Of a stretch of 64,000 bases of DNA, positions 7,565-16,289 are shown one piece after another (the first letter of the stretch is position 1; every line of letters starts with the position of its first letter). The stretch is from Desulfobacteraceae bacterium (lineage in GTDB: Bacteria > Desulfobacterota > Desulfobacteria > Desulfobacterales > Desulfobacteraceae), in the NCBI GenBank assembly GCA_024225635.1, contig JAAEMK010000106.1, forward strand, positions 1-64,000, given 5' to 3'. Both the position numbers and the translations under genes were made by a program. Under the pieces are notes generated by a model. It saw only the letters and a list, made by a program, of their open reading frames with translations. It searched no databases and was not told the DNA's origin.

Positions 7565-9199
7565 TTATAGATCCTTTCTCAGTATTTTACCCACAGCGCT
7601 CTTGGGCAGCTCCTCCATGAACTCAAAGAGGGTCGGCACCTTGTAGGCGGCAAGGTGCTCCCGGCAATACTCATCCAGCTCTTCTTCCGTGAGGGTCACA
7701 CCCTGGCATGGCACCACAAAGGCCTTGACCGTCTCCCCCCGCTTGGGATCAGGTACGCCCTTGGCGCAGGCTTCCACCACCTTGGGATGGGCAAAGAGCA
7801 CCTCATCGATCTCCCGGGGATAGATGTTGTAGCCGCTTGCGATGATCATGTCCTTAAGCCGGTCCACGATGGAGATGTAGCCGTCCTTGTCCATGGTGGC
7901 GATATCCCCGGTGTAGAGCCATCCGTTCCTGAAGGTCTTTCGGGTCTCCTCCGCCATGTTGTAGTACTCCCTGGCCACCTGGGGCCCCTTGACCGCAAGC
8001 TCGCCCGCCTCCCCCAGGGGCATCTCCTTGTCCGGGTCGTCAAGGGCGGTGATCTTCACCACGGTATCGGGGAAAGGCAGGCCGATGGTACCGGGCTTGT
8101 TCTTCCCGTTCACAGGGTTGATGGCCGTTGCGGGACTTGCCTCGGAGATGCCGTAGCCTTCAAGGATCTGGGCCCCGGTCAGCTTTTCAAACCGTTCCAG
8201 CACATCAACGGGACAGGGGGCCGCCCCCGACACGCAGAAATCAAGGCTGGACATGTCATATTGCCTCACCTTCGGATGGTTCAGGATATCCACGAACATG
8301 GTGGGCACCCCGGGAAAAAGGTTGACCCGGTTTCGTGCGATCGCTTTCATGATCTCCTCCGCCGTGGGCCGGGGGAGCATCACCATTTCCCATCCCCCAA
8401 ACACACACATGTTCAGGGTAAACAGGCCAAAGGCGTGGAAGATGGGCAGGGAACCCAGCACCACCTTCTCCAGGGGCTTGAGCATGGGCAGCCAGGCCAG
8501 GCCCTGCTGGCAGTTTTTTGAAAGATTGCCGTGGGTGAGCACCACCCCCTTGCTCACGCCGGTGGTGCCGCCGGTGTACTGGAGGGCGGCCGTATCGTCT
8601 ATCCCCACCTCCATGGAAGGCGCCCGCTTGGAATAGGTCTTGAGCATGGTGCTCCATTCGATCACATTGATCTCCGGGGGAATGTTCCTGTGCTTGTCCT
8701 TGGCCACAAAGGGAAAAAGCTGCTTTTTGGGAAACGGCAGGTAGTCCCGGATGTGGGCCACGATGACGGTCTTGATACCGGTCTTCGGCCTGAGCTTGAG
8801 CATCCGCGGCACCAGAAGGTCCAGGGCGATGAGCACCGTGGCCCCGGAGTCCTTCAACTGGTGCTCAAGTTCGGCATCCGTGTAAAGGGGATTGTTCATC
8901 ACCACCACCCCGCCGATGCGCCATGTGGCATAGGTGGCAACGGCGACCTGGGGAATGTTGGGCAACAGCAGGGCCACCCGGTCCCCCTTTGCCACCCCCA
9001 TGGCGATGAGGCCGTTCGCCACCTGGTTGACCTGCTCGTCAAACGCCTTGAAACTGATCCGGTTACCGGCGAATTCAAGGCTCTTGGCCTTGGGAAAACT
9101 GGACGTGCTCCGCTTGAGCACATCCGACATGGTGATTGCTTCATAATCGAGATTCCTTGAAACTCCCTCGCCATAGGAACGAACCCAAACTTTTTCCAT
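7565..9199 (-). CDS. Long-chain fatty-acid-CoA ligase (FadD-like)
   Basis: This complete 544-residue acyl-CoA synthetase has the motif YTGGTTGVSKG, EGYGISEASP, GWLYTGDIATMD and a C-terminal PKSAVGKILRKDL with the catalytic lysine. The overall sequence resembles bacterial FadD more than the other two ligases in the operon. It activates free fatty acids to acyl-CoA at the inner face of the membrane, matching the FadL-like channel at 24992. It is spaced 14 bp from the acyl-CoA dehydrogenase upstream and 24 bp from the fadB-like gene downstream, inside one operon. Confidence 0.93.
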   Translation of the reverse strand: MEKVWVRSYGEGVSRNLDYEAITMSDVLKRSTSSFPKAKSLEFAGNRISFKAFDEQVNQVANGLIAMGVAKGDRVALLLPNIPQVAVATYATWRIGGVVVMNNPLYTDAELEHQLKDSGATVLIALDLLVPRMLKLRPKTGIKTVIVAHIRDYLPFPKKQLFPFVAKDKHRNIPPEINVIEWSTMLKTYSKRAPSMEVGIDDTAALQYTGGTTGVSKGVVLTHGNLSKNCQQGLAWLPMLKPLEKVVLGSLPIFHAFGLFTLNMCVFGGWEMVMLPRPTAEEIMKAIARNRVNLFPGVPTMFVDILNHPKVRQYDMSSLDFCVSGAAPCPVDVLERFEKLTGAQILEGYGISEASPATAINPVNGKNKPGTIGLPFPDTVVKITALDDPDKEMPLGEAGELAVKGPQVAREYYNMAEETRKTFRNGWLYTGDIATMDKDGYISIVDRLKDMIIASGYNIYPREIDEVLFAHPKVVEACAKGVPDPKRGETVKAFVVPCQGVTLTEEELDEYCREHLAAYKVPTLFEFMEELPKSAVGKILRKDL

Positions 9200-9212
9200 T
9201 TTTCCCTCCCGT

Positions 9213-10349
9213 TTATAGACCCATTGATTCCGCGATTATCAAACCCAGACTATCATTGCTTACCCCGGCGGACAGGGTGCCCGCCGCATCCCTGACATAA
9301 CGCTGGATATCGTACTCCATGGAATACCCGTACCCGCCAAAGACCTGGAGCCCGTCCATGGAGGCCTTGACCGCGATCCGCGCGGCCGCTGTCTTTGCCA
9401 TGGCCGCCTCCCTGGTGATTTTTTTGCCTGCCGATGCCCTGAGAGCTGCGTTGTAGACAAGGAACTTGGCCCCCACGATCTCACAGATAAGATCGGAGAA
9501 CTTCTCCTGGATGGCGGTGAACTTGCCGATCACCCGGTCAAACTGGACCCGTTTCTTTGCATGGGCAAGGCCAAGGCCAAAGGCGCCCTGGGCCATACCC
9601 AGGGCCTGGGCCCCAATGCCCAGCAGCTGGAAATTCCGTATCATCTCCAGCTGCTCCGGGGCCGTTATCCGCCGGTCCATACCCCCCAGGATTGCCTGGT
9701 TTTCCACCCGGACCCTGTCCAGCGCCACGTTCACCAGGTTCTCGCCCCGGCAGCCAAGGGTTTCAACCCGGTTCAGGGTGATACCGGGGGCAGCGGCGTC
9801 CACAAAGAAGAGGGCCCGTTCATCCCCCGTGCCGGTCCGGGCAAAGATCAGGAACATATCCGCCACATCCCCCAGGGCGACCAGTTTTTTCTCACCGGAG
9901 ATGACAAAGCCCGAACCTTCAGCGTCTGCCCGGGTGGAGACCTGCTCCAGGTCCTCATCACCTTCCGCCAAGGCAAGGGCCACCCACCGCTCTCCCCTGG
10001 CGATCCCCGGCAGCAGCCGTGACTGCTGCTCATCACTCCCAAGGGCGGCCAGGACCGCGCCGGAATTAAAGACCGCATTGCAGTAGCAGGCGGCAAGGGC
10101 GGGATAGCCCATGGCCAGCTCCTCCGCCACAATGCACGCCCCCACGATGTTCTCCCCTTCACCGCCCAGCGCCTCGGGAACGGTCATCCCCAGGAATCCC
10201 AGTTTTGCCAGGGCGGTCAACTGCTTTGCCGGGAATTGCCCCATATCATCGAGTTCCCTGACCACCCCCTGGGGCAGCTCTTTTGTGACAAAATCCCGGA
10301 CCGCTTTCTGGATCATCCTCTCTTCACTGTTCAGTTCAAAATCCATCAT
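9213..10349 (-). CDS. Acyl-CoA dehydrogenase
   Basis: This 378-residue FAD-dependent acyl-CoA dehydrogenase has the usual N-terminal helical domain, the middle beta domain (GFVISGEKK) and a C-terminal helical domain ending QVFGGYGYSMEYDIQRYVRDA. The segment that normally carries the catalytic glutamate (YEGTSEI) reads SAGVSND here, so the base would have to lie elsewhere, as in LCAD/IVD-type enzymes, or the protein is a diverged partner. It is paired with a second acyl-CoA dehydrogenase 51 bp upstream; the two may form a hetero-oligomer. That is inference from adjacency and similar size. Confidence 0.92.
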   Translation of the reverse strand: MMDFELNSEERMIQKAVRDFVTKELPQGVVRELDDMGQFPAKQLTALAKLGFLGMTVPEALGGEGENIVGACIVAEELAMGYPALAACYCNAVFNSGAVLAALGSDEQQSRLLPGIARGERWVALALAEGDEDLEQVSTRADAEGSGFVISGEKKLVALGDVADMFLIFARTGTGDERALFFVDAAAPGITLNRVETLGCRGENLVNVALDRVRVENQAILGGMDRRITAPEQLEMIRNFQLLGIGAQALGMAQGAFGLGLAHAKKRVQFDRVIGKFTAIQEKFSDLICEIVGAKFLVYNAALRASAGKKITREAAMAKTAAARIAVKASMDGLQVFGGYGYSMEYDIQRYVRDAAGTLSAGVSNDSLGLIIAESMGL

Positions 10350-10400
10350 GCTGCCTCCTCTTGTCAGCGAATCTGTTATTGTCTGTCAAACTCCCGGAGC

Positions 10401-11546
10401 CTAAAGCCCCATGAGCCTTGAGATGATGTTCTTCTGGATCTGGGAGGTGCCCCCGCCAATGGAGAGGATGGGGATGTCCCTGTAGAATCGCTCAAGATCA
10501 CATTCCATGGTGTACCCCAGCCTTCCCATCACCTCCATGCCGAGCCGGGTGACGGCCTTTCCCGTCTCCGCGCAGAAAAGCTTGGTCATTGAGGTCTCCT
10601 TTACGCACTCCATCCGTTGATCCACCATCCATGCGGACTGGAAAGCCAGCTGGCGTCCGGCCTCAACCCTTGCGGCCATCTCCGCGATCCTGTGCTCCAC
10701 GGCCTGGTATTTTCCCTGGATGGTGCTGATCTTCCGGCGCTCCCTGATATGCGCAACCAGCCCCTTGAGCACCGTCTCCGAAATGCCCAGGGCACAGGCG
10801 GAAAGAACCAGGCGCTCCCCGTTCAACAGCCGCATCATCTGCTTCCACCCCTGGTTGAAGCACTCCTCGCCGCCGAGGATGTTTTCCTTAAGCACTGCCA
10901 CATCCTTATAATAGACCTCGCAGGTGTCGGAGCCCTTGTACCCGAGTTTCCGGATGGGAGCGGCCCTGTATCCCTCCTGGTTCGTATCCACCAGAAAGGA
11001 GGTGATCCCCTTGTACCTCGAGGCGGCGGTCCGGGTGTTGGTAACGGCGATATGGGAAACCGAGGCCCCGGAGATGAACACCTTGCTGCCGTTGATGCGG
11101 TACGCCCCGTTGACCGGCTCCGCCCGGGTGATGATGTTGGCGGCGTCAGACCCGGCATCCGGCTCGGTCAGGGCAAAACAAAAGAGGTACTCCCCGTTCA
11201 TGAGCCCGGGGAGGAACCGTTTCCGCTGCTCCTCATTGCCGTTCACCTGGAGGATGTTGTTGCCGTACAGAAGGACATTGCCCGAGGTCCAGGCCAGCAC
11301 TGGCAGGCTTTTGGAGATCTCCTCAAAAAAGATCATAAGTTCAATGATGCCGCCGCCCCGGCCACCGTATTTTTCAGCCACATTGATGCCCCAGAACCCT
11401 TCGGCGGCAAGCTTTGCCATGATATCACGGGGATACCCTCCTTTTGCGTCATGCCTGCGCGCGGCTTCCGGAGGCACCTCCCGCTGGACAAAGGCCCGTG
11501 TCCGTTCCCTGAGTTGCTCCTGCTCCCGGGTAAAACGTCGATCCAT
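10401..11546 (-). CDS. Acyl-CoA dehydrogenase
   Basis: This 381-residue acyl-CoA dehydrogenase has clear family landmarks: YLFCFALTEPDAGSD for FAD/substrate binding, VFISGASVSH, and the C-terminal RLGYTMECDLERFYRDI. The canonical catalytic-Glu position reads GGGTSQI instead of YEGTSEI, a variant seen in enzymes that take their base from another helix. It oxidises an acyl-CoA to trans-2-enoyl-CoA and passes electrons presumably to ETF. It lies in the degradation operon between the CrtI-like flavoprotein and its paralogue. Substrate length cannot be predicted. Confidence 0.93.
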   Translation of the reverse strand: MDRRFTREQEQLRERTRAFVQREVPPEAARRHDAKGGYPRDIMAKLAAEGFWGINVAEKYGGRGGGIIELMIFFEEISKSLPVLAWTSGNVLLYGNNILQVNGNEEQRKRFLPGLMNGEYLFCFALTEPDAGSDAANIITRAEPVNGAYRINGSKVFISGASVSHIAVTNTRTAASRYKGITSFLVDTNQEGYRAAPIRKLGYKGSDTCEVYYKDVAVLKENILGGEECFNQGWKQMMRLLNGERLVLSACALGISETVLKGLVAHIRERRKISTIQGKYQAVEHRIAEMAARVEAGRQLAFQSAWMVDQRMECVKETSMTKLFCAETGKAVTRLGMEVMGRLGYTMECDLERFYRDIPILSIGGGTSQIQKNIISRLMGL

Positions 11547-11628
11547 TGGTATCCCCCTTTTATTGCGATCCGGTTATAGATTCCTGTCTAAAGCTTCTCC
11601 TGTCGTTCCGGCGTGCCCAGGCCCCCTG

Positions 11629-12951
11629 TTATGGTGCTCCCGTTAATATCCTGTTCCGCCCCATCACCTCTTCGGCCACATGGATACCGGTGGCCACCAC
11701 CCCGGGAAGGCCCGTGTACCCCAGGGGCTTTACCCCGTCCCCCACGTTGTAGAGATTGATCACCGGGGTTTTCATATCCATGTCCCGCCCCGGAAGGGAG
11801 TGCATCCCGGGCCAGCCGCCCTGGAAGGTGCCCGCCAGAAGCAGCTTTGCACGGCTTTCAAACCCGGGGAAAACCGCACTTAGGTCGGCCAGGCATTGTT
11901 CGATCTCGTACTTTCCGTCAAAAGGTTCCTGGACATTCCGGGGAGCTGATCCCGCCACCAGGAGATGGCGGCCTTCGGGAGCCCACTCCGGGCAGACCAT
12001 GGTGGGCTGGTACACGGCGTTCAGGCTTTGGGCGCCCGTCACCAAAAGGTGGTTGCTCTCAAACAGGGGCTCGTCCATGGCGAACTGGAGGGCGGTGATC
12101 ATGGCGGGCGACATCCGCTGCTCCAGCTCCCGGAGATAATAATGATCCTTGATCCCCGTCTCAGCTAACCGGGCCGTCTCCCTGGGTCCCGCATTGGAGA
12201 TCACCACCGGCGCCGTTATGGAGATGCTTTTTCCCCGCCTTGACACATTGGCCCCCCGGACGATGTTGTTCTCGCTCTTGATGGCGTTGACCCGACAGCG
12301 GGTCCAGATCTCTCCCCCATGGTCCACCACCACCCGCGCCAGGGACCGGGCAAGGGAGATGCTTCCCCCCAGGGCATAGCCAAAGCGCTGGATGCCCTTG
12401 AGCTTCCTTAAAAACTCGAAATAGGTGTGAACCGAAAGCTCGTTGACATTGACGAACAGCACGGCTGACACAAGGGCCTGGAAGATCTCCATGATCCCGG
12501 GGTTGCTCGTGTACTGCCGGAGCCAGTCCCCAAGGGGCACCCCGGCGGTGGGCGTCCGCCAGTGAAGGGCCCCGGTGATTGCGTTCATCACCGCCTCCAC
12601 CTCCATGGCATCGGCCCCGGCGGCCATCATCAGTTGCTTCATTCCCCCACTGGAAGGCACCTGGCAGATCCGCCCGTTGATGAGGTAACGGGGAGGGCCG
12701 GCCTCCCTGACGTCAAAGTCGGCCCCCACCCGTTCAAACAGCTCCTGGACAACCCCCCTGGTTTCCACCCCCACCACGCCGGTGATACACTTGAACCCGT
12801 CATAATCCATGGTCGAGCAGCGGCCGCCGATCCTCGGCATCTTCTCCGCCACAATCACCCGGAAACCGTCCGTGGCCAAAAGGGCCGCCGCGGCCAGCCC
12901 CCCCATACCCGATCCCAGGACAAGGACATCGCAATGCGCTCTATGATTCAT
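11629..12951 (-). CDS. FAD-dependent CrtI-like oxidoreductase
   Basis: This 440-residue flavoprotein of the phytoene-desaturase/amine-oxidase superfamily has the Rossmann motif GSGMGG at residues 13-18, then EKMPRIGGR, and a C-terminal FAD-closing segment NVGDGVKPLGYTGLPGVVATG. The start is taken at 12951 because AGGAG lies just upstream and it overlaps the ferredoxin stop by 11 bp. A longer reading would run antisense-like through the ferredoxin gene in another frame and has no family support. It probably catalyses a desaturation or isomerisation, possibly with the adjacent 2x[4Fe-4S] ferredoxin as electron carrier. A second flavoprotein of this type lies at 21794. Confidence 0.9.
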   Translation of the reverse strand: MNHRAHCDVLVLGSGMGGLAAAALLATDGFRVIVAEKMPRIGGRCSTMDYDGFKCITGVVGVETRGVVQELFERVGADFDVREAGPPRYLINGRICQVPSSGGMKQLMMAAGADAMEVEAVMNAITGALHWRTPTAGVPLGDWLRQYTSNPGIMEIFQALVSAVLFVNVNELSVHTYFEFLRKLKGIQRFGYALGGSISLARSLARVVVDHGGEIWTRCRVNAIKSENNIVRGANVSRRGKSISITAPVVISNAGPRETARLAETGIKDHYYLRELEQRMSPAMITALQFAMDEPLFESNHLLVTGAQSLNAVYQPTMVCPEWAPEGRHLLVAGSAPRNVQEPFDGKYEIEQCLADLSAVFPGFESRAKLLLAGTFQGGWPGMHSLPGRDMDMKTPVINLYNVGDGVKPLGYTGLPGVVATGIHVAEEVMGRNRILTGAP

Positions 12952-13141
12952 GGGACTCCTTTCCATTCTTTCCCTTTCCAAGGGCCGTGGCCGGACAGAA
13001 ATCAAGGCATTCCAGGCAGGCAACGCAGCGATCCTTGTCCACCTCGGCCCGGCCCAGGCTCGTGATGGCCCGGTTGGGACAGACAGGGACACAAAAGGCA
13101 CATCCCGTGCATTTTAATGGGTTCACGACAACCATCATCAT
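12941..13141 (-). CDS. 2x[4Fe-4S] ferredoxin
   Basis: This small 66-residue bacterial ferredoxin has two complete cluster motifs, CTGCAFCVPVCP and CVACLECLDFCP, each CxxCxxCxxxCP. It carries low-potential electrons in the cytoplasm. Its coding start (ATGATGATG) follows the SDR stop immediately and its end overlaps the CrtI-like gene, so all three are translated as a unit. This suggests it serves the flavoprotein rather than general metabolism. Any of the three tandem ATGs could be used; the third has the best Shine-Dalgarno spacing. Confidence 0.95.
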   Translation of the reverse strand: MMMVVVNPLKCTGCAFCVPVCPNRAITSLGRAEVDKDRCVACLECLDFCPATALGKGKNGKESHES

Positions 13142-13909
13142 TTACCTGAAAAAGGCCCCGCCGTTCATCACAAGGTCGTGGCCGGTCATATAATTGGTGG
13201 CCGATGATGCCAGGAACAATGCCGCCTGGGCGATCTCCCCGGGGGTGGCCACACATTTCAGGGGCGTGTTCTTGAACTCCGCCGCCATGAGCTTGTCATT
13301 GGACCATAGGGCCTGGCTGAACCCTGTTTTCACTATCCGCGGGCAGATGGAGTTTACCCGGACGTTGTACGGCCCCATCTCCATGGCCATCTGCTTGGTC
13401 AACATATTGATCCCTGCCTTGGAGATGCAGTAGGGCCCGAGCCCTTCAGCGGGACTTACGCCCCCGGCGGATGAAATATTGATGATATTGCCGCTCTCCT
13501 GGTTCTGCATGATCTTGCCCACAAGCTTGCTCAACAGGAAATACCCCTTTAGATTGGTATCCACAATGTGGTTGAACACATCAAGATCGGTATCCACAAT
13601 GGCCCCCATGGCAGGATTGGTGGCGGCATTATTCACAAGAACGTCGATGCGGCCGTAGGCTGACATCACCGATTCCACCAGGTTGTGAAGATCGTCCGGC
13701 TTTTTCGCGTGGGTCGGGACACAGAGGCATTGCCTGTCCATGGCCCGGATCTCCTGCGCCACCTCCTCAAGGCCCTCGAGTTTCCGGCTTGCAATGGCAA
13801 TGTCCGCGCCGGCATCGGCAAAGGCAAGGGCGGTCTCCCGCCCGATTCCCCGGCTTCCCCCCGTGACAAGGACGATTTTCCCGCTGAAATCAAGATATGA
13901 GCAATCCAT
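13142..13909 (-). CDS. Short-chain dehydrogenase/reductase
   Basis: This 255-residue classical SDR has TGGSRGIG at residues 16-23 for NAD(P) binding, NNAA at 93-96, and the catalytic Ser146/147-Tyr160-Lys164 set. It most likely oxidises a 3-hydroxyacyl-CoA or a related secondary alcohol in the degradation pathway. It is the promoter-proximal gene of the minus-strand operon: a near-perfect sigma-54 promoter is 59-74 bp upstream of its start, with an enhancer-like repeat beyond it. Only the family, not the substrate, can be called. Confidence 0.93.
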   Translation of the reverse strand: MDCSYLDFSGKIVLVTGGSRGIGRETALAFADAGADIAIASRKLEGLEEVAQEIRAMDRQCLCVPTHAKKPDDLHNLVESVMSAYGRIDVLVNNAATNPAMGAIVDTDLDVFNHIVDTNLKGYFLLSKLVGKIMQNQESGNIINISSAGGVSPAEGLGPYCISKAGINMLTKQMAMEMGPYNVRVNSICPRIVKTGFSQALWSNDKLMAAEFKNTPLKCVATPGEIAQAALFLASSATNYMTGHDLVMNGGAFFR

Positions 13910-13967
13910 GGTTTTCTCCCCATTTAAAGTTAGGATCTAAAATCTGTGTGAGATGCCATTATACTGT

Positions 13968-13983
13968 TGCAAATGGAATGCCA
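13968..13983 (-). promoter_or_regulatory. Sigma-54 (-24/-12) promoter of the degradation operon
   Basis: Read on the minus strand the sequence is TGGCATTCCATTTGCA. It matches the TGGCA / TTGCA consensus with the correct GG-to-GC spacing and lies 59 bp upstream of the SDR start. It would make the whole 13909-to-135 operon dependent on an AAA+ activator; one is encoded at 16290-19415. Confidence 0.8.
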
Positions 13984-14034
13984 GGCCGGACGACCCCTGT
14001 TTACGCGATGTTACAGGATTTGGTAACCATCCGG

Positions 14035-14070
14035 GATCAACATATTGACTCTTTGGTCAACATGCTGCTC
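14035..14070. promoter_or_regulatory. Paired inverted-repeat enhancer (UAS) candidate
   Basis: GATCAACATATTGAC and an inverted, slightly diverged copy face each other. Each arm is itself a TCAA-N4-TTGA palindrome (the second arm is imperfect), with centres 21 bp apart. The pair sits 52-87 bp upstream of the sigma-54 promoter at 13968-13983. The same motif pair stands upstream of the other sigma-54 promoter at 21704, so this is probably the binding site of the local activator. Confidence 0.65.
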
Positions 14071-14229
14071 AGATTCTTTCGGGTGCGGTCCGGGGAGGGG
14101 CATATTCAGCCGAATGCCCCCACTGGAATAGTACTTCTTTTTTTACTAAAGTTATGAATTCTGTCGCCGATATTTTAACCATATGCTCTTAAGAGCCCAA
14201 AGGCGCCGACATACAAACAGGAGACAAAC

Positions 14230-16218
14230 ATGACATCAGTACACCTGACAGTCCCAGGGAACGGCCCTGCCGCTTATTTGTCCAAAACACCGGCAAGACC
14301 CCATGCCGCCCAATCCCCCGGGGCCGCTCCGGAACCCTCTGCTTCACAGGGTCGCAAGAATAAGGTTCAAGCTTCCATGGATATACCGGCCTTCGAAGGG
14401 CCTTCTGTATCAATAGAACCGTTGAAGCTCTCGCCGGAACTCAAGGAACTTGCCGCCACCATAGGGGTGTCGGAGGATAAATTCGGCTCACTGATCAAAC
14501 AACTCAACGATCAGGATCGGGAAAAGTTTCTTTCAGGACTTGCCAAAAGCGGAGACAGTGCCCGAAAGTTCTTCATCACCACGGATAGACTTAAAGGCGA
14601 AAAAAGGGAAGCGTTCCTGGCATTTGCGGACCAGCTGTCCAAAGAGGGACTGGAGGATTTTCTTACCGCCGTCAACAACTCTCCCAAAGATCGTAAAGCC
14701 ATCATGGAGATCGCCTCAAACCTGACGGATAAGAATCTTGACAACTATCTGTCGGCGGCGGCCAAGGCCGGAAGAGATGTCGAGATCCTGAACGATGAGG
14801 TGAATGACCGCCTTGATAAATCGGAAAAATCCACAGGAATGGAGGTGAACGGCTTTTTGTCCGCCGCGGCCAAAAGCGGCTCGTTCGTAATAAAGCTTAT
14901 CGAAAAGAGCCATGAGGTTTCCCCGAAGACCGCCGACAAGATCCTGGACTTTATCAACACCCAGGAGCCCGGAGAGGAACTGGACAATTTCCTTCAGATA
15001 ATGGAAAAAGCCAGTGAAAGCTCACTTAACACCATCATCGACATCTCTCCGGAACTGACCGGCCAGGAACGCAAAGAGCTTCTAAAGACCGCATCACGAC
15101 TGGGCAAGGATCTGGATCGATTCACAGGCGCCATCTCCACCCTTGCCGGCGATCATTCCGGCTACAACCCAACGGGGCTATCCGATTTTATCATCACGGC
15201 CGGCAAGGCAGGCAAACAAGTAGGGAAACTCCTGGAGCTGTCCGGCCGGATCGATCTTGGGATCACCAGCAAATTATCGACCGTGGATACCGCCAATTTC
15301 CTGGTTGCAGCCGAGAAAGCCGACGGCCAGCTGCCCCTGCTCACCGAGCTGACCCAAGCCCTCGCAGGAAACGACAGGAGCAACCTGCTGTACGGGATGG
15401 CCTACACGGATGTCGATCCCGAAAAATTCCTCTCCCAGGTTAAAAATATGGGTGAGGAAGTACGATCCGATTTTCTCCTGTCGGCAGCCAATCAAGGCCA
15501 GGAGGAAGTGGAACACGGAATTTTCATGAAAGGCATCCTGTCCGCAAAGGCCTATGAAGATTTCAAAGCAACCGCAAGTACCATGGGGGAGGGCCGGCTC
15601 GAAGAACTCGTGGCCGTCACCAATGAACTGGACGAAACCGACCGTACCAATTTCCTAAAAATGGCCTCCACCGCCGGAGATAGCACCGATAAGCTCCTGC
15701 ATGTCGTCACGATTGTCTCAGGCACGGATCGAAAAGAGTTCCTGGATGTGGGCAGCAACCTTGTTGAGGATGACCTTGAAAACTTCATCAAGGCAGCCGA
15801 AACAGCCGCGTCAGGGCCGGCCCCGGACCTGTTCTCGGATTTTGTCGGCCTCAGCCGGGAGCTGGACGGCTATGAGTTGAGCAATTACCTCAAAGCAGGC
15901 GCCCAGGCCGAGCCGGATGTTCTTGACGACCTCACCGACTTTACAAAGGAGCTTATAAACAAGGAACTGGTAGCCAGAGATGATAAGCGACAGAAAAAGC
16001 TGGACCCTGTTAAGTATTATGCCAGAATAGAAGAAACACAATCAATGCGGTTCAACTTCCTGGAGGCGGCGTCAAAAGCTGACCAAAACCTGAAGGGACT
16101 CATTGACATGGGAAGGGGCCTGATTTTAGATAGGAATGAAAAACTTGCGGACAAGTTTTTCAGCTCATCCGCCGTATCGGAAAAATATCTGGGCGCCTTT
16201 ATCCGGACCTACGCCTAA
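14230..16218 (+). CDS. Repetitive alpha-helical protein, unknown function
   Basis: I do not recognise this 662-residue protein. After a Pro/Ala-rich N-terminus (about 60 residues) it consists almost entirely of amphipathic helical repeats of 30-45 residues. Their core reads like D-x-x-x-FL-x-AA-x-KAG-x5-L (for example NLDNYLSAAAKAG, NGFLSAAAKSG, TANFLVAAEKADG, TNFLKMASTAGD, FNFLEAASKAD); I count at least ten. There is no cysteine, no signal peptide and no membrane span. A solenoid scaffold is the likeliest fold. It is divergent from the SDR operon and convergent with the sigma-54 activator. A Shine-Dalgarno CAGGAGAC precedes the ATG. It could be a protein-protein adaptor or an effector-like protein. 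Confidence 0.85.
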   Translation: MTSVHLTVPGNGPAAYLSKTPARPHAAQSPGAAPEPSASQGRKNKVQASMDIPAFEGPSVSIEPLKLSPELKELAATIGVSEDKFGSLIKQLNDQDREKFLSGLAKSGDSARKFFITTDRLKGEKREAFLAFADQLSKEGLEDFLTAVNNSPKDRKAIMEIASNLTDKNLDNYLSAAAKAGRDVEILNDEVNDRLDKSEKSTGMEVNGFLSAAAKSGSFVIKLIEKSHEVSPKTADKILDFINTQEPGEELDNFLQIMEKASESSLNTIIDISPELTGQERKELLKTASRLGKDLDRFTGAISTLAGDHSGYNPTGLSDFIITAGKAGKQVGKLLELSGRIDLGITSKLSTVDTANFLVAAEKADGQLPLLTELTQALAGNDRSNLLYGMAYTDVDPEKFLSQVKNMGEEVRSDFLLSAANQGQEEVEHGIFMKGILSAKAYEDFKATASTMGEGRLEELVAVTNELDETDRTNFLKMASTAGDSTDKLLHVVTIVSGTDRKEFLDVGSNLVEDDLENFIKAAETAASGPAPDLFSDFVGLSRELDGYELSNYLKAGAQAEPDVLDDLTDFTKELINKELVARDDKRQKKLDPVKYYARIEETQSMRFNFLEAASKADQNLKGLIDMGRGLILDRNEKLADKFFSSSAVSEKYLGAFIRTYA

Positions 16219-16289
16219 TTAAACCCGGGGTCAGGTCTACACTCTTGACACACCCATGGGCAGCCTGCAAAAAAGTTGAATCCGGCCCC

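Noticed and set aside
12952..13101. Longer N-terminus for the CrtI-like flavoprotein
   Set aside because: The extra 50 residues are read through the ferredoxin gene in another frame and precede the true Rossmann start, which has its own ribosome-binding site at 12951.
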